This document shows, piece after piece, positions 8,018 to 16,415 of a stretch of DNA of 42,730 nucleotides (position 1 is its first letter; the number at the start of each line of letters is the position of its first letter). The notes beneath the pieces were generated by a model that ran no database searches, was not told the origin of the DNA, and saw nothing but the letters and a program-made list of their open reading frames with translations. The DNA is taken from contig NZ_MCVI01000051.1 of assembly GCF_002873135.1 (NCBI RefSeq), positions 1 through 42,730 of the forward strand, read 5' to 3'. Source of the DNA: Shewanella sp. 10N.286.48.A6 (lineage in GTDB: Bacteria; Pseudomonadota; Gammaproteobacteria; Enterobacterales; Shewanellaceae). The position numbers and the translations under genes are program-made.

Positions 8018-10005
8018 TGAGTTTGCATTTTATCCGCCTTGAATGGCTATTGGCCTTAATTCCATTAACCATTATTGGACTATTTTTGTGGCGCCAGAGT
8101 AAAAATAACTCTGCATGGCAACACTATATTGCCCCTCACCTTGCTAGCACCTTGATCAGTGAGTCTGCACACATCAAAAAACAACCCAAATGGTTATTAA
8201 TGCTGTGTTGGTTTATTGCGGTTGTGGCCATATCGGGCCCTGCCGTGAATAAACAAAGCCTACCTGTGTTCGCTAGCGAGCAAGGGCGTGTACTGGTAAT
8301 GGATATGTCTTTATCCATGTATGCAACCGATCAAAAACCTAATCGACTATCCCAGGCCAAATATCGAGCCACCGATTTTTTAACCAATTTAAAAGAAGGT
8401 GAAACTGGGTTAATCGCTTTTGCGGGAGATGCATTTACTATTAGTCCGTTAACCCGTGATAGCTCTACCCTATTAAATCTGCTCCCAACCTTAAGCCCGG
8501 ACATTATGCCCGTTAGAGGCTCAGATTTAGCCGCCGCCCTTACCCTTGCCCAACAGTTATTAGGTCAAGGCGGGCATATCAGCGGTGATATTATTGTGAT
8601 GACCGATGGTGTTAATGCAGCCCAATATGCGCAGGCAGCAAAAGCGCTGGATGGCAGTCGATATCGAGTATCGGTGATGGCATTTGGTAGCCAACAAGGC
8701 GCAGCAATACAGCTGCCAGATGGTCAGCTCATGCGCGATAATGCCGGTGAGATCGTGGTTGATAAAACTGACTTTTCATTGCTTGATAAATTGGTTACTC
8801 CCACTGGCGGTTTAATGTTACCAGCACGGGCAGACGGCGCTGCACTGGGCCAACTCGAAGCATGGCTTGCTAATGATGGTAATGCAAAAGCCACCGAACT
8901 TGAAGGTGAAGCTTGGCAAGATTTAGGCCCTTATATTGCCCTTCTGTTGATTATTCCAGTACTGCTGAGTTTTAGGTTTACAGTACTGCCTATGGTGAGT
9001 GTCCTCACGCTAGGCTTATTGATGCAGCCAACTCCTGCTTCAGCTAATAGCTGGGATGATTTATGGCAAACCGCCGATCAACAAGCCTCAGAGCAATTTA
9101 ATCAGGCTCAATCAGCAGAAGACTATTCTAAAGCTGCCGAGCAATTTGACCAGCCTCAATGGCAAGCTAGCGCCCAATATAAGGCTGGTGACTATGAAAA
9201 TGCCTTAAGCGGTTTTGAGCAAGATGACTCTGCCAATGGTTTATATAATCAAGCCAATAGTTTACTGCAGCTGAATAAAATTGATGAGGCGATAAAGCGT
9301 TATAAGCAAGCATTAACTCAACAAGCAGATTTCCCTCAGGCCGAGAAAAACCTCGCTTTGGCTGAGCAAATGAAGCAGCAACAAGAGCAACAGTCGGAGC
9401 AGGATCAGCAAAGTGATGACAACCAATCATCTGACCAGAAGCCAAATGATGAGCAGTCATCAAATGATCAATCTCAAGGAGATCAATCACAGCAAGATCA
9501 ATCTCAAAGTGATGAGTCTAGCTCTGAGCAATCTCAACAGCAGCAGTCTCAAAATGACCCGTCACAAGAAGATCAATCTGCGAATGATTCTCAGCAGGAT
9601 CAGCAATCTAGTGACTCTCAACAAGATGACAGCCCCAATGAGACTGACGAAAGTTCATCAGCTTCATCTCAACAAAATGAGCAACAAGCCGATAATAATG
9701 AAGCTGAAATGCAAGCTAACAGTCAAGATAACCAAGCTCAAGCTGAGCCTGAAACTGCTGAGCAACAAGACAAGACTCAACAACAAGCTCAAGCTGCTGA
9801 AACATCAGAACAACAGCCAGAATCTGAGTCTGGCACACCAGTGGCCTCATCGGCTTTATCTGAAGAGCCGCTGCCAGCAGATTTAGAAAGAGCACTTCGC
9901 GCAGTCAGTGAAGATCCACAAGTATTAATTAGAAACAAAATGCTATTGGAATATCAAAAGCGTCGTCAAAACGGCCAACTTCCTAAGGATAAACAACAGT
10001 GGTAA
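8017..10005 (+). CDS. VWA-TPR fusion protein with long polar tail, BatB/BatC type
   Basis: 662-aa protein joining features of BatB and BatC. Residues 8-25 and 60-78 are hydrophobic anchors. A VWA domain follows with MIDAS motif DMSLSMYATD (about 92-101) and IIVMTDGVNAA. A second pair of membrane segments sits near 307-345, where ASANSWDD resembles a signal-type boundary. TPR-like helices follow (YNQANSLLQLNKIDEAI and neighbours, about 350-450). Residues about 450-610 are almost entirely Q, S, D, N and E. The last 50 residues are ordinary again and contain DLERALRAVSEDPQVL. AAGGAGG lies 7 bases before the ATG. The gene overlaps batD by 7 bases. The VWA part is probably periplasmic and the tail a flexible, acidic, possibly secreted-side linker. 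Confidence 0.85.
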   Translation: MSLHFIRLEWLLALIPLTIIGLFLWRQSKNNSAWQHYIAPHLASTLISESAHIKKQPKWLLMLCWFIAVVAISGPAVNKQSLPVFASEQGRVLVMDMSLSMYATDQKPNRLSQAKYRATDFLTNLKEGETGLIAFAGDAFTISPLTRDSSTLLNLLPTLSPDIMPVRGSDLAAALTLAQQLLGQGGHISGDIIVMTDGVNAAQYAQAAKALDGSRYRVSVMAFGSQQGAAIQLPDGQLMRDNAGEIVVDKTDFSLLDKLVTPTGGLMLPARADGAALGQLEAWLANDGNAKATELEGEAWQDLGPYIALLLIIPVLLSFRFTVLPMVSVLTLGLLMQPTPASANSWDDLWQTADQQASEQFNQAQSAEDYSKAAEQFDQPQWQASAQYKAGDYENALSGFEQDDSANGLYNQANSLLQLNKIDEAIKRYKQALTQQADFPQAEKNLALAEQMKQQQEQQSEQDQQSDDNQSSDQKPNDEQSSNDQSQGDQSQQDQSQSDESSSEQSQQQQSQNDPSQEDQSANDSQQDQQSSDSQQDDSPNETDESSSASSQQNEQQADNNEAEMQANSQDNQAQAEPETAEQQDKTQQQAQAAETSEQQPESESGTPVASSALSEEPLPADLERALRAVSEDPQVLIRNKMLLEYQKRRQNGQLPKDKQQW

Positions 10006-11621
10006 ACAGAATCATTTTAGCCCTAGTCGCTATTCTTTTTACAGGGCAAGCACTCGCGGTCACTAACATTCAAGCAACGGTGGACCGTAACCCCGTCATG
10101 CAAGGTGAGTATTTTGTATTAAACGTCACCGCAGATGATGATGTTAATGCAGGCTCATTAGACACCTCAATATTGCTAAAAGACTTTGTTGTCGGCCGCA
10201 CTAGCGTGGGACGAAGCACGCAAATCGTTAACTTCAACTCCAGTAAAGAAACCCGCTGGCAAGTATTATTATCGGCTAAAAATAGCGGCACTGTGACTAT
10301 TCCTGCCTTTACTATGGAAGGTATTCAATCTAATCCCATCGAGTTAACGGTTTTAGATGCTGGCTCCCAGCCTCAGCAAATGCGCAATTTGTTTGTGGAA
10401 GGCGAAGTTAGCACTCAAGAAGCTTATGTGGGCCAATTAATTACCTATAAAGTTAAGCTATTTTTAGCTGCTGAATTACAGCGTGGTGTCATTAGCGCCC
10501 CAGAAATATCAGGTGCTGAGATCAAGCAGCTTGGCGAAGATCAAGACAGTGTTGAAGTGGTTAATGGCCGCCGTTTTCGCGTAATTGAGCGAACCTATGC
10601 CATGATTGCCGATACTCCAGGTAAACTCGCCATTAAAGGTGCGAGTTTTTCAGGTGATATTTTAGTTGAAGCACCACGACGTGGCGGCATGTTTGGCTTT
10701 AATGAAAGCCGTCCGATGCAAGCTGCTGCTGAAGATACTGAAATCATAATTAAACCCATACCTGACAGCTATCAAGGTGATTGGCTCGTCAGTGATTTAT
10801 TAATCGCTAAAGAAGTGTGGCCTGAAGACAGCAGTGAATTTGAAGTGGGTAGCCCAATCACCCGCACCATTAATATCATCGCATCTAATGCTGACAGTAA
10901 TAGCCTGCCTGACATTGAATTAGCTATGCCAAGTGCGCTGAAATCATATCCAGAAAAACCAGTTAGACAAACTGTACTTAGAGAAAACCATGTAGTGGCT
11001 CAGTACAGCCTTACCACTGCTATCGTGCCAACCAAAGCTGGAACATTTACCCTTCCTGAAATTACAATTCCGTGGTGGAACTCGCAGCTACGTCAGCAGC
11101 AATTTACCACCATTCCAGCAAGAACAGTGACCATTGCGGCTAATCCAGAACAAGCACCAACGCCAATTACACCTGAGGTTACACAGCCCAGCAATAATCC
11201 TGGTTTTTGGCCTTGGTTAACACTGCTATTTGCCGCATTATGGCTTATCACAATCGCCCTGTGGTTAAACGCCCGTAAGCAAAAGTCGCTAACAGTTACC
11301 TCTGAAAATGTTGATGTTCAGTCCTCCTCTGCTCGAGTGAGCATCAAAGACATCAGCCTCGCCTGTGATAAAAATGATGTATCTCAAGTCATTACATTAC
11401 TGCAGCAGCATTTTTCTACATTACTAAACAAACCAATGAACTTGGCTGATATTAGCCAGTTATCAACTGCGCTAGCTCAAGCAACTCATCAATTACAGCA
11501 GGCTAAATACAGCCAATCTTCAACATTTGTTGATAAAGCGGCTTTATTAAAAGCCATTGAGAGTTACAGTCATAATTCTGCAGTAAACTCCCCATCTGCA
11601 CTGAGTTCGTTAAACCCTTAA
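9999..11621 (+). CDS. batD: BatD family protein
   Basis: 540-aa exported membrane protein, last gene of the MoxR/Bat operon. The GTG start at 9999 is supported by AAGGA at 9985-9989 and by the signal peptide it creates (VNRIILALVAILFTGQALA, cleavage before VTNIQA). The periplasmic part is a series of beta-rich, Ig-like domains typical of BatD, with the family features DRNPVMQGEYFVLNV near the N-terminus and VGQLITYKVKLFL in the middle. One transmembrane helix (PWLTLLFAALWLITIALWL, about 405-423) is followed by a cytoplasmic tail. BatD probably works with the two VWA proteins in the periplasm. A strong hairpin follows the stop (11635-11666). Confidence 0.88.
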   Translation: MVNRIILALVAILFTGQALAVTNIQATVDRNPVMQGEYFVLNVTADDDVNAGSLDTSILLKDFVVGRTSVGRSTQIVNFNSSKETRWQVLLSAKNSGTVTIPAFTMEGIQSNPIELTVLDAGSQPQQMRNLFVEGEVSTQEAYVGQLITYKVKLFLAAELQRGVISAPEISGAEIKQLGEDQDSVEVVNGRRFRVIERTYAMIADTPGKLAIKGASFSGDILVEAPRRGGMFGFNESRPMQAAAEDTEIIIKPIPDSYQGDWLVSDLLIAKEVWPEDSSEFEVGSPITRTINIIASNADSNSLPDIELAMPSALKSYPEKPVRQTVLRENHVVAQYSLTTAIVPTKAGTFTLPEITIPWWNSQLRQQQFTTIPARTVTIAANPEQAPTPITPEVTQPSNNPGFWPWLTLLFAALWLITIALWLNARKQKSLTVTSENVDVQSSSARVSIKDISLACDKNDVSQVITLLQQHFSTLLNKPMNLADISQLSTALAQATHQLQQAKYSQSSTFVDKAALLKAIESYSHNSAVNSPSALSSLNP

Positions 11622-11634
11622 CGAATAAACTGAT

Positions 11635-11666
11635 TGAATAGCAAGCATAATTATACTTGCTATTCA
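11635..11666 (+). terminator. Strong hairpin after batD, possible terminator or attenuator
   Basis: TGAATAGCAAG and CTTGCTATTCA form an 11-bp perfect stem around a 10-base loop. No U tract follows immediately (only CCTTTT about 10 bases later). It may therefore be a processing or weak termination site that lets some transcripts run into the sigma factor gene. Confidence 0.55.
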
Positions 11667-11717
11667 TCAGTAACCTTTTAAGCTATCGAACATAATATTT
11701 TTAACAAAAAGATAAAA

Positions 11718-12281
11718 ATGTTTGATAGCTTGCGAAATAAAAAGTCCGAACCCACGGTCATATCTGACATGTTAACTAAACAGCGACGATACGACAGCCT
11801 CGTCCGGGCACTTCACGCAGATATCTTCCGATATGCCTATTGGCTTATCGGCGATAAACATGTTGCTGAAGACGTCACTCAAGAAACCTTTTTACGTGCA
11901 TGGCGTGCGCTTGACTCTTTAAAAGATGACAAAGCCGCTAAAGCATGGCTGATCACTATCTTGCGCCGAGAGAATGCCCGTCGATTTGAACGTAAGCAGT
12001 TTGACTACAGTGATGTAGAGCAAGAGTTGCTTGAAGACCAAAAGTCTTCCACTACCGAAGAGCAAACAGAGCAATATTGGCTACGTAAACAGATCGGCTT
12101 ATTAGAGATTGAATATCGAGAGCCATTACTGCTGCAACTCATTGGCGGTTTTAGTGGTGAAGAAATTGCAGAGTTGCTTGAACTTAATAGAAACACCGTC
12201 ATGACGCGATTATTTCGTGCCCGTAATCAATTAAAAGACGCTTTAGAGTCTCCTGAAGTTAGAGGTCAATCAAATGGATGA
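11718..12281 (+). CDS. ECF-type RNA polymerase sigma factor
   Basis: 187-aa sigma-70 family protein with only regions 2 and 4, the ECF layout. Region 2 covers about residues 30-95 and holds AEDVTQETFLRAWRAL. Region 4 covers about 125-178 with the helix-turn-helix EEIAELLELNRNTVMTRLFR. The linker between is acidic and short. The last four codons overlap the start of the DUF3379 gene (12274), the usual arrangement for a sigma factor and its membrane anti-sigma or modulator. It lies 96 bases after batD, past a hairpin without a good U tract, so partial read-through from the Bat operon is possible. I infer regulation through the partner protein; the signal and regulon cannot be told from sequence. 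Confidence 0.9.
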   Translation: MFDSLRNKKSEPTVISDMLTKQRRYDSLVRALHADIFRYAYWLIGDKHVAEDVTQETFLRAWRALDSLKDDKAAKAWLITILRRENARRFERKQFDYSDVEQELLEDQKSSTTEEQTEQYWLRKQIGLLEIEYREPLLLQLIGGFSGEEIAELLELNRNTVMTRLFRARNQLKDALESPEVRGQSNG

Positions 12282-12978
12282 TCTACAATTTCGTCGCCAT
12301 GCCTATGACGACCCCAACAGCCAAGATGAAGATTTCTTGGCACAAATTGCTGCGTCTGAGTCTGATGCAAAGTTAGTCAGTGAATTAAAAACATTAGACA
12401 GTAAGCTTACCCATGCGCTTAATATTGATGTGCCTAATGATTTAGCAGATAAATTATTATTACGTCAGCAACTGAATAAACATCAGGAGCAAAAAAAGCA
12501 TACTCGTTATTTAATGGCTATGGCTGCATCCGTGGCATTAGTCATCGGTCTAAGTTTTAGCATGTTAAAATTTGCCCCCGTTGACTTAGCTGAGCATGCG
12601 CTCGCTCATGTATACCATGAACCCAAATCAATGCTGGTTGATCAAAATGTTGGCTTTGAAGATGTTAATTTTAAACTGGCTGGTATTGGCGGTTTAGAAA
12701 ACGCCAAATTCATTCAACAGCCTGGAAAAGTGTTTTATACCTCCTATTGTGACTTTCAAGGAGTTAAAAGCTTGCACTTAGTGATGGAAGGTAAAGACGG
12801 TAAAGTCACCCTCTTTATTGTCCCGGCTGAAAATAGAATGGTTACCGAAGAAGCTTTTGCAGATCAACACTATCAGGGCTTGGGCTTTCAAACAGCTGGG
12901 GCATTCATGATGTTAGTTGCAGAGCAAGATACTGATTTACAGTTTGTTAAATCTGAAATAGAGCAAACCTTTATCTAG
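12274..12978 (+). CDS. DUF3379 membrane protein, putative anti-sigma factor
   Basis: 234-aa protein with an N-terminal cytoplasmic region of about 80 residues rich in charged helices (FLAQIAASESDAKLVSELKTL and similar). One transmembrane segment spans about 85-103 (LMAMAASVALVIGLSFSML), and a periplasmic domain of about 130 residues follows. This topology is that of an anti-sigma factor and the sequence fits the DUF3379 family. It overlaps the sigma factor gene by 8 bases, giving a fixed ratio of the two. I see no HxxxCxxC zinc anti-sigma motif in the N-terminal region, so the mode of sigma binding is not obvious. The anti-sigma role is inferred from topology and gene order. Confidence 0.8.
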   Translation: MDDLQFRRHAYDDPNSQDEDFLAQIAASESDAKLVSELKTLDSKLTHALNIDVPNDLADKLLLRQQLNKHQEQKKHTRYLMAMAASVALVIGLSFSMLKFAPVDLAEHALAHVYHEPKSMLVDQNVGFEDVNFKLAGIGGLENAKFIQQPGKVFYTSYCDFQGVKSLHLVMEGKDGKVTLFIVPAENRMVTEEAFADQHYQGLGFQTAGAFMMLVAEQDTDLQFVKSEIEQTFI

Positions 12979-13139
12979 TTATAGTCACAACCTGTAACCA
13001 TCTCCTATCAATTAGATAATAAGCAGTCAATGTAAACTTATTGAGTGCTTGTTATCACATCAAATTTACTTCCCAAATTGTGCACTGGCTCATACATCTG
13101 CTAGCATATGCGCCACAATAATAAAAATACGGAAGTATC

Positions 13140-14591
13140 ATGACCATAGAAACCCCCATTCTAATCACTTTTATCGGCTACCTCGCGTTAATGATGGGGA
13201 TTGGCTACTGGGCTTATCGTAAAACAGATACCGTTGACGACTATATTCTGGGTGGCCGAAAAATGGGCCCTGCTGTCACCGCATTAAGTGTTGGTGCATC
13301 TGATATGTCAGGTTGGTTATTACTTGGCTTACCTGGTGCAGTGTATTTAGGCGGCTTAGGTGAAGCTTGGATTGGTTTTGGACTGATATTTGGTGCCTGG
13401 CTCAACTGGCTTTTTGTCGCCAAACGTTTACGTATTTACACTGAACTGGCTGACAACTCGCTGACATTACCTGACTTTTTTGAAAATCGCTTTCATGATA
13501 ACCAAGGCGTATTAAAAATGGTTGCTGCGGTCACCATCTTAGTCTTTTTCACCTTTTATACCTCATCAGGTATGGTTGGCGGCGCAATATTATTTGAAAA
13601 AGTATTTGGCCTTGATTACACCTTAGCACTCATTATAGGTTCAGTAATCATCGTTTCTTACACTTTTGTAGGCGGTTTCTTTGCCGTCAGTTGGACTGAC
13701 TTTTTCCAAGGCTGTTTAATGTTAGTGGCCTTACTTATTGTACCTGTAGCCATCTTCAGCCAACCTGAGACTCAAGAAAACCTGCAGCAACTTGACCCTG
13801 CCATGCTGTCGTTTGTCAGTGAAAACACCACAGTCATCGGCTTAGTGTCATTACTGGCTTGGGGTTTAGGCTATTTTGGCCAGCCACATATTCTATCTCG
13901 CTTTATGGCCATTGGCAGCGCTAAAGACATTAAGTTATCTCGTCGCATTGCTATGAGCTGGATGGGTATTTCTCTGATTGGTGCATTGGCAACGGGTATC
14001 GCTGGTACCTTGTATTTTGCCGACACTCCCCTAGATAACCCTGAAACTGTATTTATTCACCTTGCCCATGCTGCGTTTAATCCATGGGTTGGCGGCTTGT
14101 TAATTGCAGCAATTTTATCCGCGATCATGAGCACCATTGATTCACAGCTTTTGGTTTGTTCAAGCGTAATAACTGAAGACTTTTATCGCAAATGGATTAA
14201 ACCCGATGCGAGTAATAAAGAGTTAATGCTCGTGGGCCGTTTGGGGGTTATCGCCATTGCTATTGTGGCCGCAGTCATTGCACTTAATCCTGAAAGCAGT
14301 GTCCTAGGGTTAGTGAGCTACGCATGGGCAGGCTTTGGCGCAGCATTTGGCCCTGTGGTATTACTATCACTATTTTGGCAGCAATATAGTCGTAACGGCG
14401 CTGTAGCAACAATTGTTGTCGGAGCGGTGACCGTGGTGGTCTGGAAACAACTCTCTGGTGGTATTTTTGACTTGTACGAAATAGTCCCTGGATTTTTGCT
14501 CGCCTCATTGGCAGGTATCTTAGTCAGTAAGCTATTTCCTGCAAGCACAGAGACGGTGGCCTCATTCAAGGTCTTTCGCCAGTCACTTTAG
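13140..14591 (+). CDS. putP: Sodium/proline symporter PutP
   Basis: 483-aa integral inner-membrane transporter of the sodium:solute symporter family with about 13 hydrophobic segments. The PutP hallmark GASDMSGWLLLGLPGA lies near residues 52-67, and SWTDFFQGCLMLVALL and AILSAIMSTIDSQLLV match conserved regions of proline carriers. It should import proline with Na+, for nutrition or osmoprotection. Length is slightly below the E. coli protein (502 aa), the difference being at the C-terminus. It is monocistronic: 161 bases separate it from the anti-sigma gene and 404 bases from fadL. The ATG at 13140 follows GGAAG at a proper distance. The substrate assignment is by family resemblance. Confidence 0.88.
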   Translation: MTIETPILITFIGYLALMMGIGYWAYRKTDTVDDYILGGRKMGPAVTALSVGASDMSGWLLLGLPGAVYLGGLGEAWIGFGLIFGAWLNWLFVAKRLRIYTELADNSLTLPDFFENRFHDNQGVLKMVAAVTILVFFTFYTSSGMVGGAILFEKVFGLDYTLALIIGSVIIVSYTFVGGFFAVSWTDFFQGCLMLVALLIVPVAIFSQPETQENLQQLDPAMLSFVSENTTVIGLVSLLAWGLGYFGQPHILSRFMAIGSAKDIKLSRRIAMSWMGISLIGALATGIAGTLYFADTPLDNPETVFIHLAHAAFNPWVGGLLIAAILSAIMSTIDSQLLVCSSVITEDFYRKWIKPDASNKELMLVGRLGVIAIAIVAAVIALNPESSVLGLVSYAWAGFGAAFGPVVLLSLFWQQYSRNGAVATIVVGAVTVVVWKQLSGGIFDLYEIVPGFLLASLAGILVSKLFPASTETVASFKVFRQSL

Positions 14592-14995
14592 TGCTTTACA
14601 AGGTTAACCCTTAGTAAACACCTGCCGACTTTTTCGTTAACAACAATTAGTCGGCTGGCTCATTTCTAGAGTAAAGATTCTAAACTCAGCGTACAGGCGT
14701 TAGCTAAAAAGCAGCCCTAGTCACAATTCTTAATTACAGCAACCTAACAAAGTTATCATTATAAAATCAAACTCAAACCACTGAAATTACAGCGTTAACT
14801 CCCACAAAGGTTTGTAAGACCTTCTCACAATTATATTTAATAGTTCAAATTATTAACAAAAATGCAACACCAAAAGTCACTGGTCGGAGTTGTATAGCTT
14901 ACTTGTGTTACCTAAGATGCGCTCAAATATAAGTGGCAGTGATATGAACACATGCAGTATTCATGCATATGCGACAATAAAGATGAGCAATAATT
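14592..14995. other. Intergenic region upstream of fadL
   Basis: 404 bases, AT-rich. A weak inverted repeat GCCGACT/AGTCGGC (14624-14630 and 14649-14655, 18-base loop) may help end putP transcription. The right half holds a FadR-like half-conserved operator (14879-14893) and the fadL promoter. No small gene is apparent. Confidence 0.5.
14879..14893. promoter_or_regulatory. Putative FadR operator upstream of fadL
   Basis: ACTGGTCGGAGTTGT keeps one full FadR half-site (ACTGGTC-G-GA) with a degenerate second half. It lies about 100 bases before fadL, a known FadR target in E. coli. Weaker than the fadI site. Confidence 0.5.
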
Positions 14996-16195
14996 ATGAC
15001 TAAATTCAACAAGACACTACTGGCAGCAGCTGTAGCTTTAGCAAGTACTCAAACATTCGCAGCGGGTTTTCAACTCAACAGCCAGTCTGCAACCGGTTTA
15101 GGCCGCGCAATGGCGGGGGATGCCATCATCGCAGATAACGCTTCAGTATTGGCTCGCAACCCAGCGGCAATGGCATTATTTGATGAAAAAGCGCTTTCTA
15201 TTGGTGCTACCTATGCCGACGTAAACGTTGAAGTCACAGACGCGCAATTCTTAGGTCAAGACTTAGGCTCAATTGATAACGCTGCTGAAGGGAAATTCAT
15301 TCCTAACGCTTACTATATCAACCCTGTAAATGAGCAGTTCGCCTTTGGTTTTGCCGCTTTCAGTAACTTCGGTACTGGCGCAGATTTAACACCTCTAACA
15401 GAGGTTGAAGGTACCATTAGCCCAGTTGATTTATTAGGAAACACTGAAGTAGCTACCATCAACCTAAATGCGAGCATGTCTTATCGTATTAATGATGCAT
15501 TAAGTTTAGGTTTAGGTATCGATCTTATTCAAGGCTCAGGTAAGCTATCACGTGGGTCGTTAGTTGAAGTTGAAGCAGACGGCTGGGCTGTGGGTGGTAT
15601 CGTTGGTTTAGCATACGAAATCAACGAAAATCATCGTTTAGGTTTAAGCTACCGTATAAGCCCTGAAATGCAAGCAAGCGGCGACATTATGTATGTGGGT
15701 ACCGAATTCGAAGATATTAATATCCCATTAGCAGATATCGCACAACTTGCAGGTTACCATCAGCTAACTGAAAAATTTGCAATTCACTATACCGCGCAGT
15801 GGTCTCAGTGGAGCTCGTTTGACAGTATTACTCTTGAAAACCCTAGTTCACCAGAGCAAATCCTTAAAGATTATCATTGGAAAGATTCTTGGTTCCTAAG
15901 TTTTGGTGCAACTTACGATATCGATGATAGCTGGACAGTACGTGCTGGTATTGCAAGTGATAAAGGAGTCGTTGATGAACAATCATCACTATCAATTCCT
16001 GATTCTGACCGTATTTGGTATTCAGCGGGCTTTAGCTATAACTTCAGCGAAAAATCAAGCATCGACTTCGGTTACACACTGGTCGTTGGCGAAAAGGTTC
16101 ATGTTGAAGAAACAAATGCGATTTTATTACCGATAGATGCATACACTGAATCTGGTGCGAATTACTTCTCAATCCAGTATAACTACACTTTTTAA
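14996..16195 (+). CDS. fadL: Long-chain fatty acid outer-membrane transporter FadL
   Basis: 399-aa outer-membrane beta-barrel of the FadL/OmpP1/TodX family that takes up long-chain fatty acids. A Sec signal peptide is clear (KTLLAAAVALASTQTFA, cleavage before AGFQLNS). The mature N-terminus AGFQLNSQSATGLGRAMAG is the conserved plug/hatch region of FadL proteins, and NPAAMALFDEKALSIGA is the next family block. The chain alternates strands typical of a barrel and ends NYFSIQYNYTF with the terminal aromatic residue used by the Bam machinery. The upstream FadR-like site and the fadIJ operon in the same window fit a role in fatty acid use. A good terminator follows (16286-16316). Confidence 0.92.
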   Translation: MTKFNKTLLAAAVALASTQTFAAGFQLNSQSATGLGRAMAGDAIIADNASVLARNPAAMALFDEKALSIGATYADVNVEVTDAQFLGQDLGSIDNAAEGKFIPNAYYINPVNEQFAFGFAAFSNFGTGADLTPLTEVEGTISPVDLLGNTEVATINLNASMSYRINDALSLGLGIDLIQGSGKLSRGSLVEVEADGWAVGGIVGLAYEINENHRLGLSYRISPEMQASGDIMYVGTEFEDINIPLADIAQLAGYHQLTEKFAIHYTAQWSQWSSFDSITLENPSSPEQILKDYHWKDSWFLSFGATYDIDDSWTVRAGIASDKGVVDEQSSLSIPDSDRIWYSAGFSYNFSEKSSIDFGYTLVVGEKVHVEETNAILLPIDAYTESGANYFSIQYNYTF

Positions 16196-16285
16196 GCTAA
16201 TATTTAACTAAAAATATAGTTAACTTAATTAGTTAAATCGTTATAGCAAAGCTTAAAATGCCTAAGTAAAACGATTATTAATTTA

Positions 16286-16316
16286 AAACCATCGATGATC
16301 CATCGGTGGTTTTTTT
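16286..16316 (+). terminator. Intrinsic terminator of fadL
   Basis: ACCATCGATG, three-base loop ATC, CATCGGTGGT and then seven T residues form a classical Rho-independent terminator (one G-U pair). Confidence 0.85.
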
Positions 16317-16332
16317 ATATCTGCTATACTTT

Positions 16333-16402
16333 CATTAGATTTTTCTCATAAATGAATTGCGCTTAACATTAAAGTCCATTAGAATTTTCTCATAAACAAA
16401 TT
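16333..16402. repeat. Two direct repeats upstream of the RND efflux operon
   Basis: CATTAGATTTTTCTCATAAA (16333-16352) recurs as CATTAGAATTTTCTCATAAA (16377-16396), with further similarity to AATT at the end of each copy. The copies start 44 bases apart, and the second ends just before the ribosome binding site of the efflux gene. They may be regulator sites or promoter duplications. Confidence 0.6.
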
Positions 16403-16415
16403 TTTGAGGTGGTAC

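Noticed and set aside
9413..9886. 157-aa frame inside the VWA-TPR gene
   Set aside because: It is the shifted frame of the Q/S/D-rich repeat region; the product is low-complexity N/L/K/S sequence without a ribosome binding site.
13040..13062. CRP-like site before putP (TCACA half with a poor partner)
   Set aside because: Only the right half fits; the left half matches 3 of 5 bases, below what I would call.
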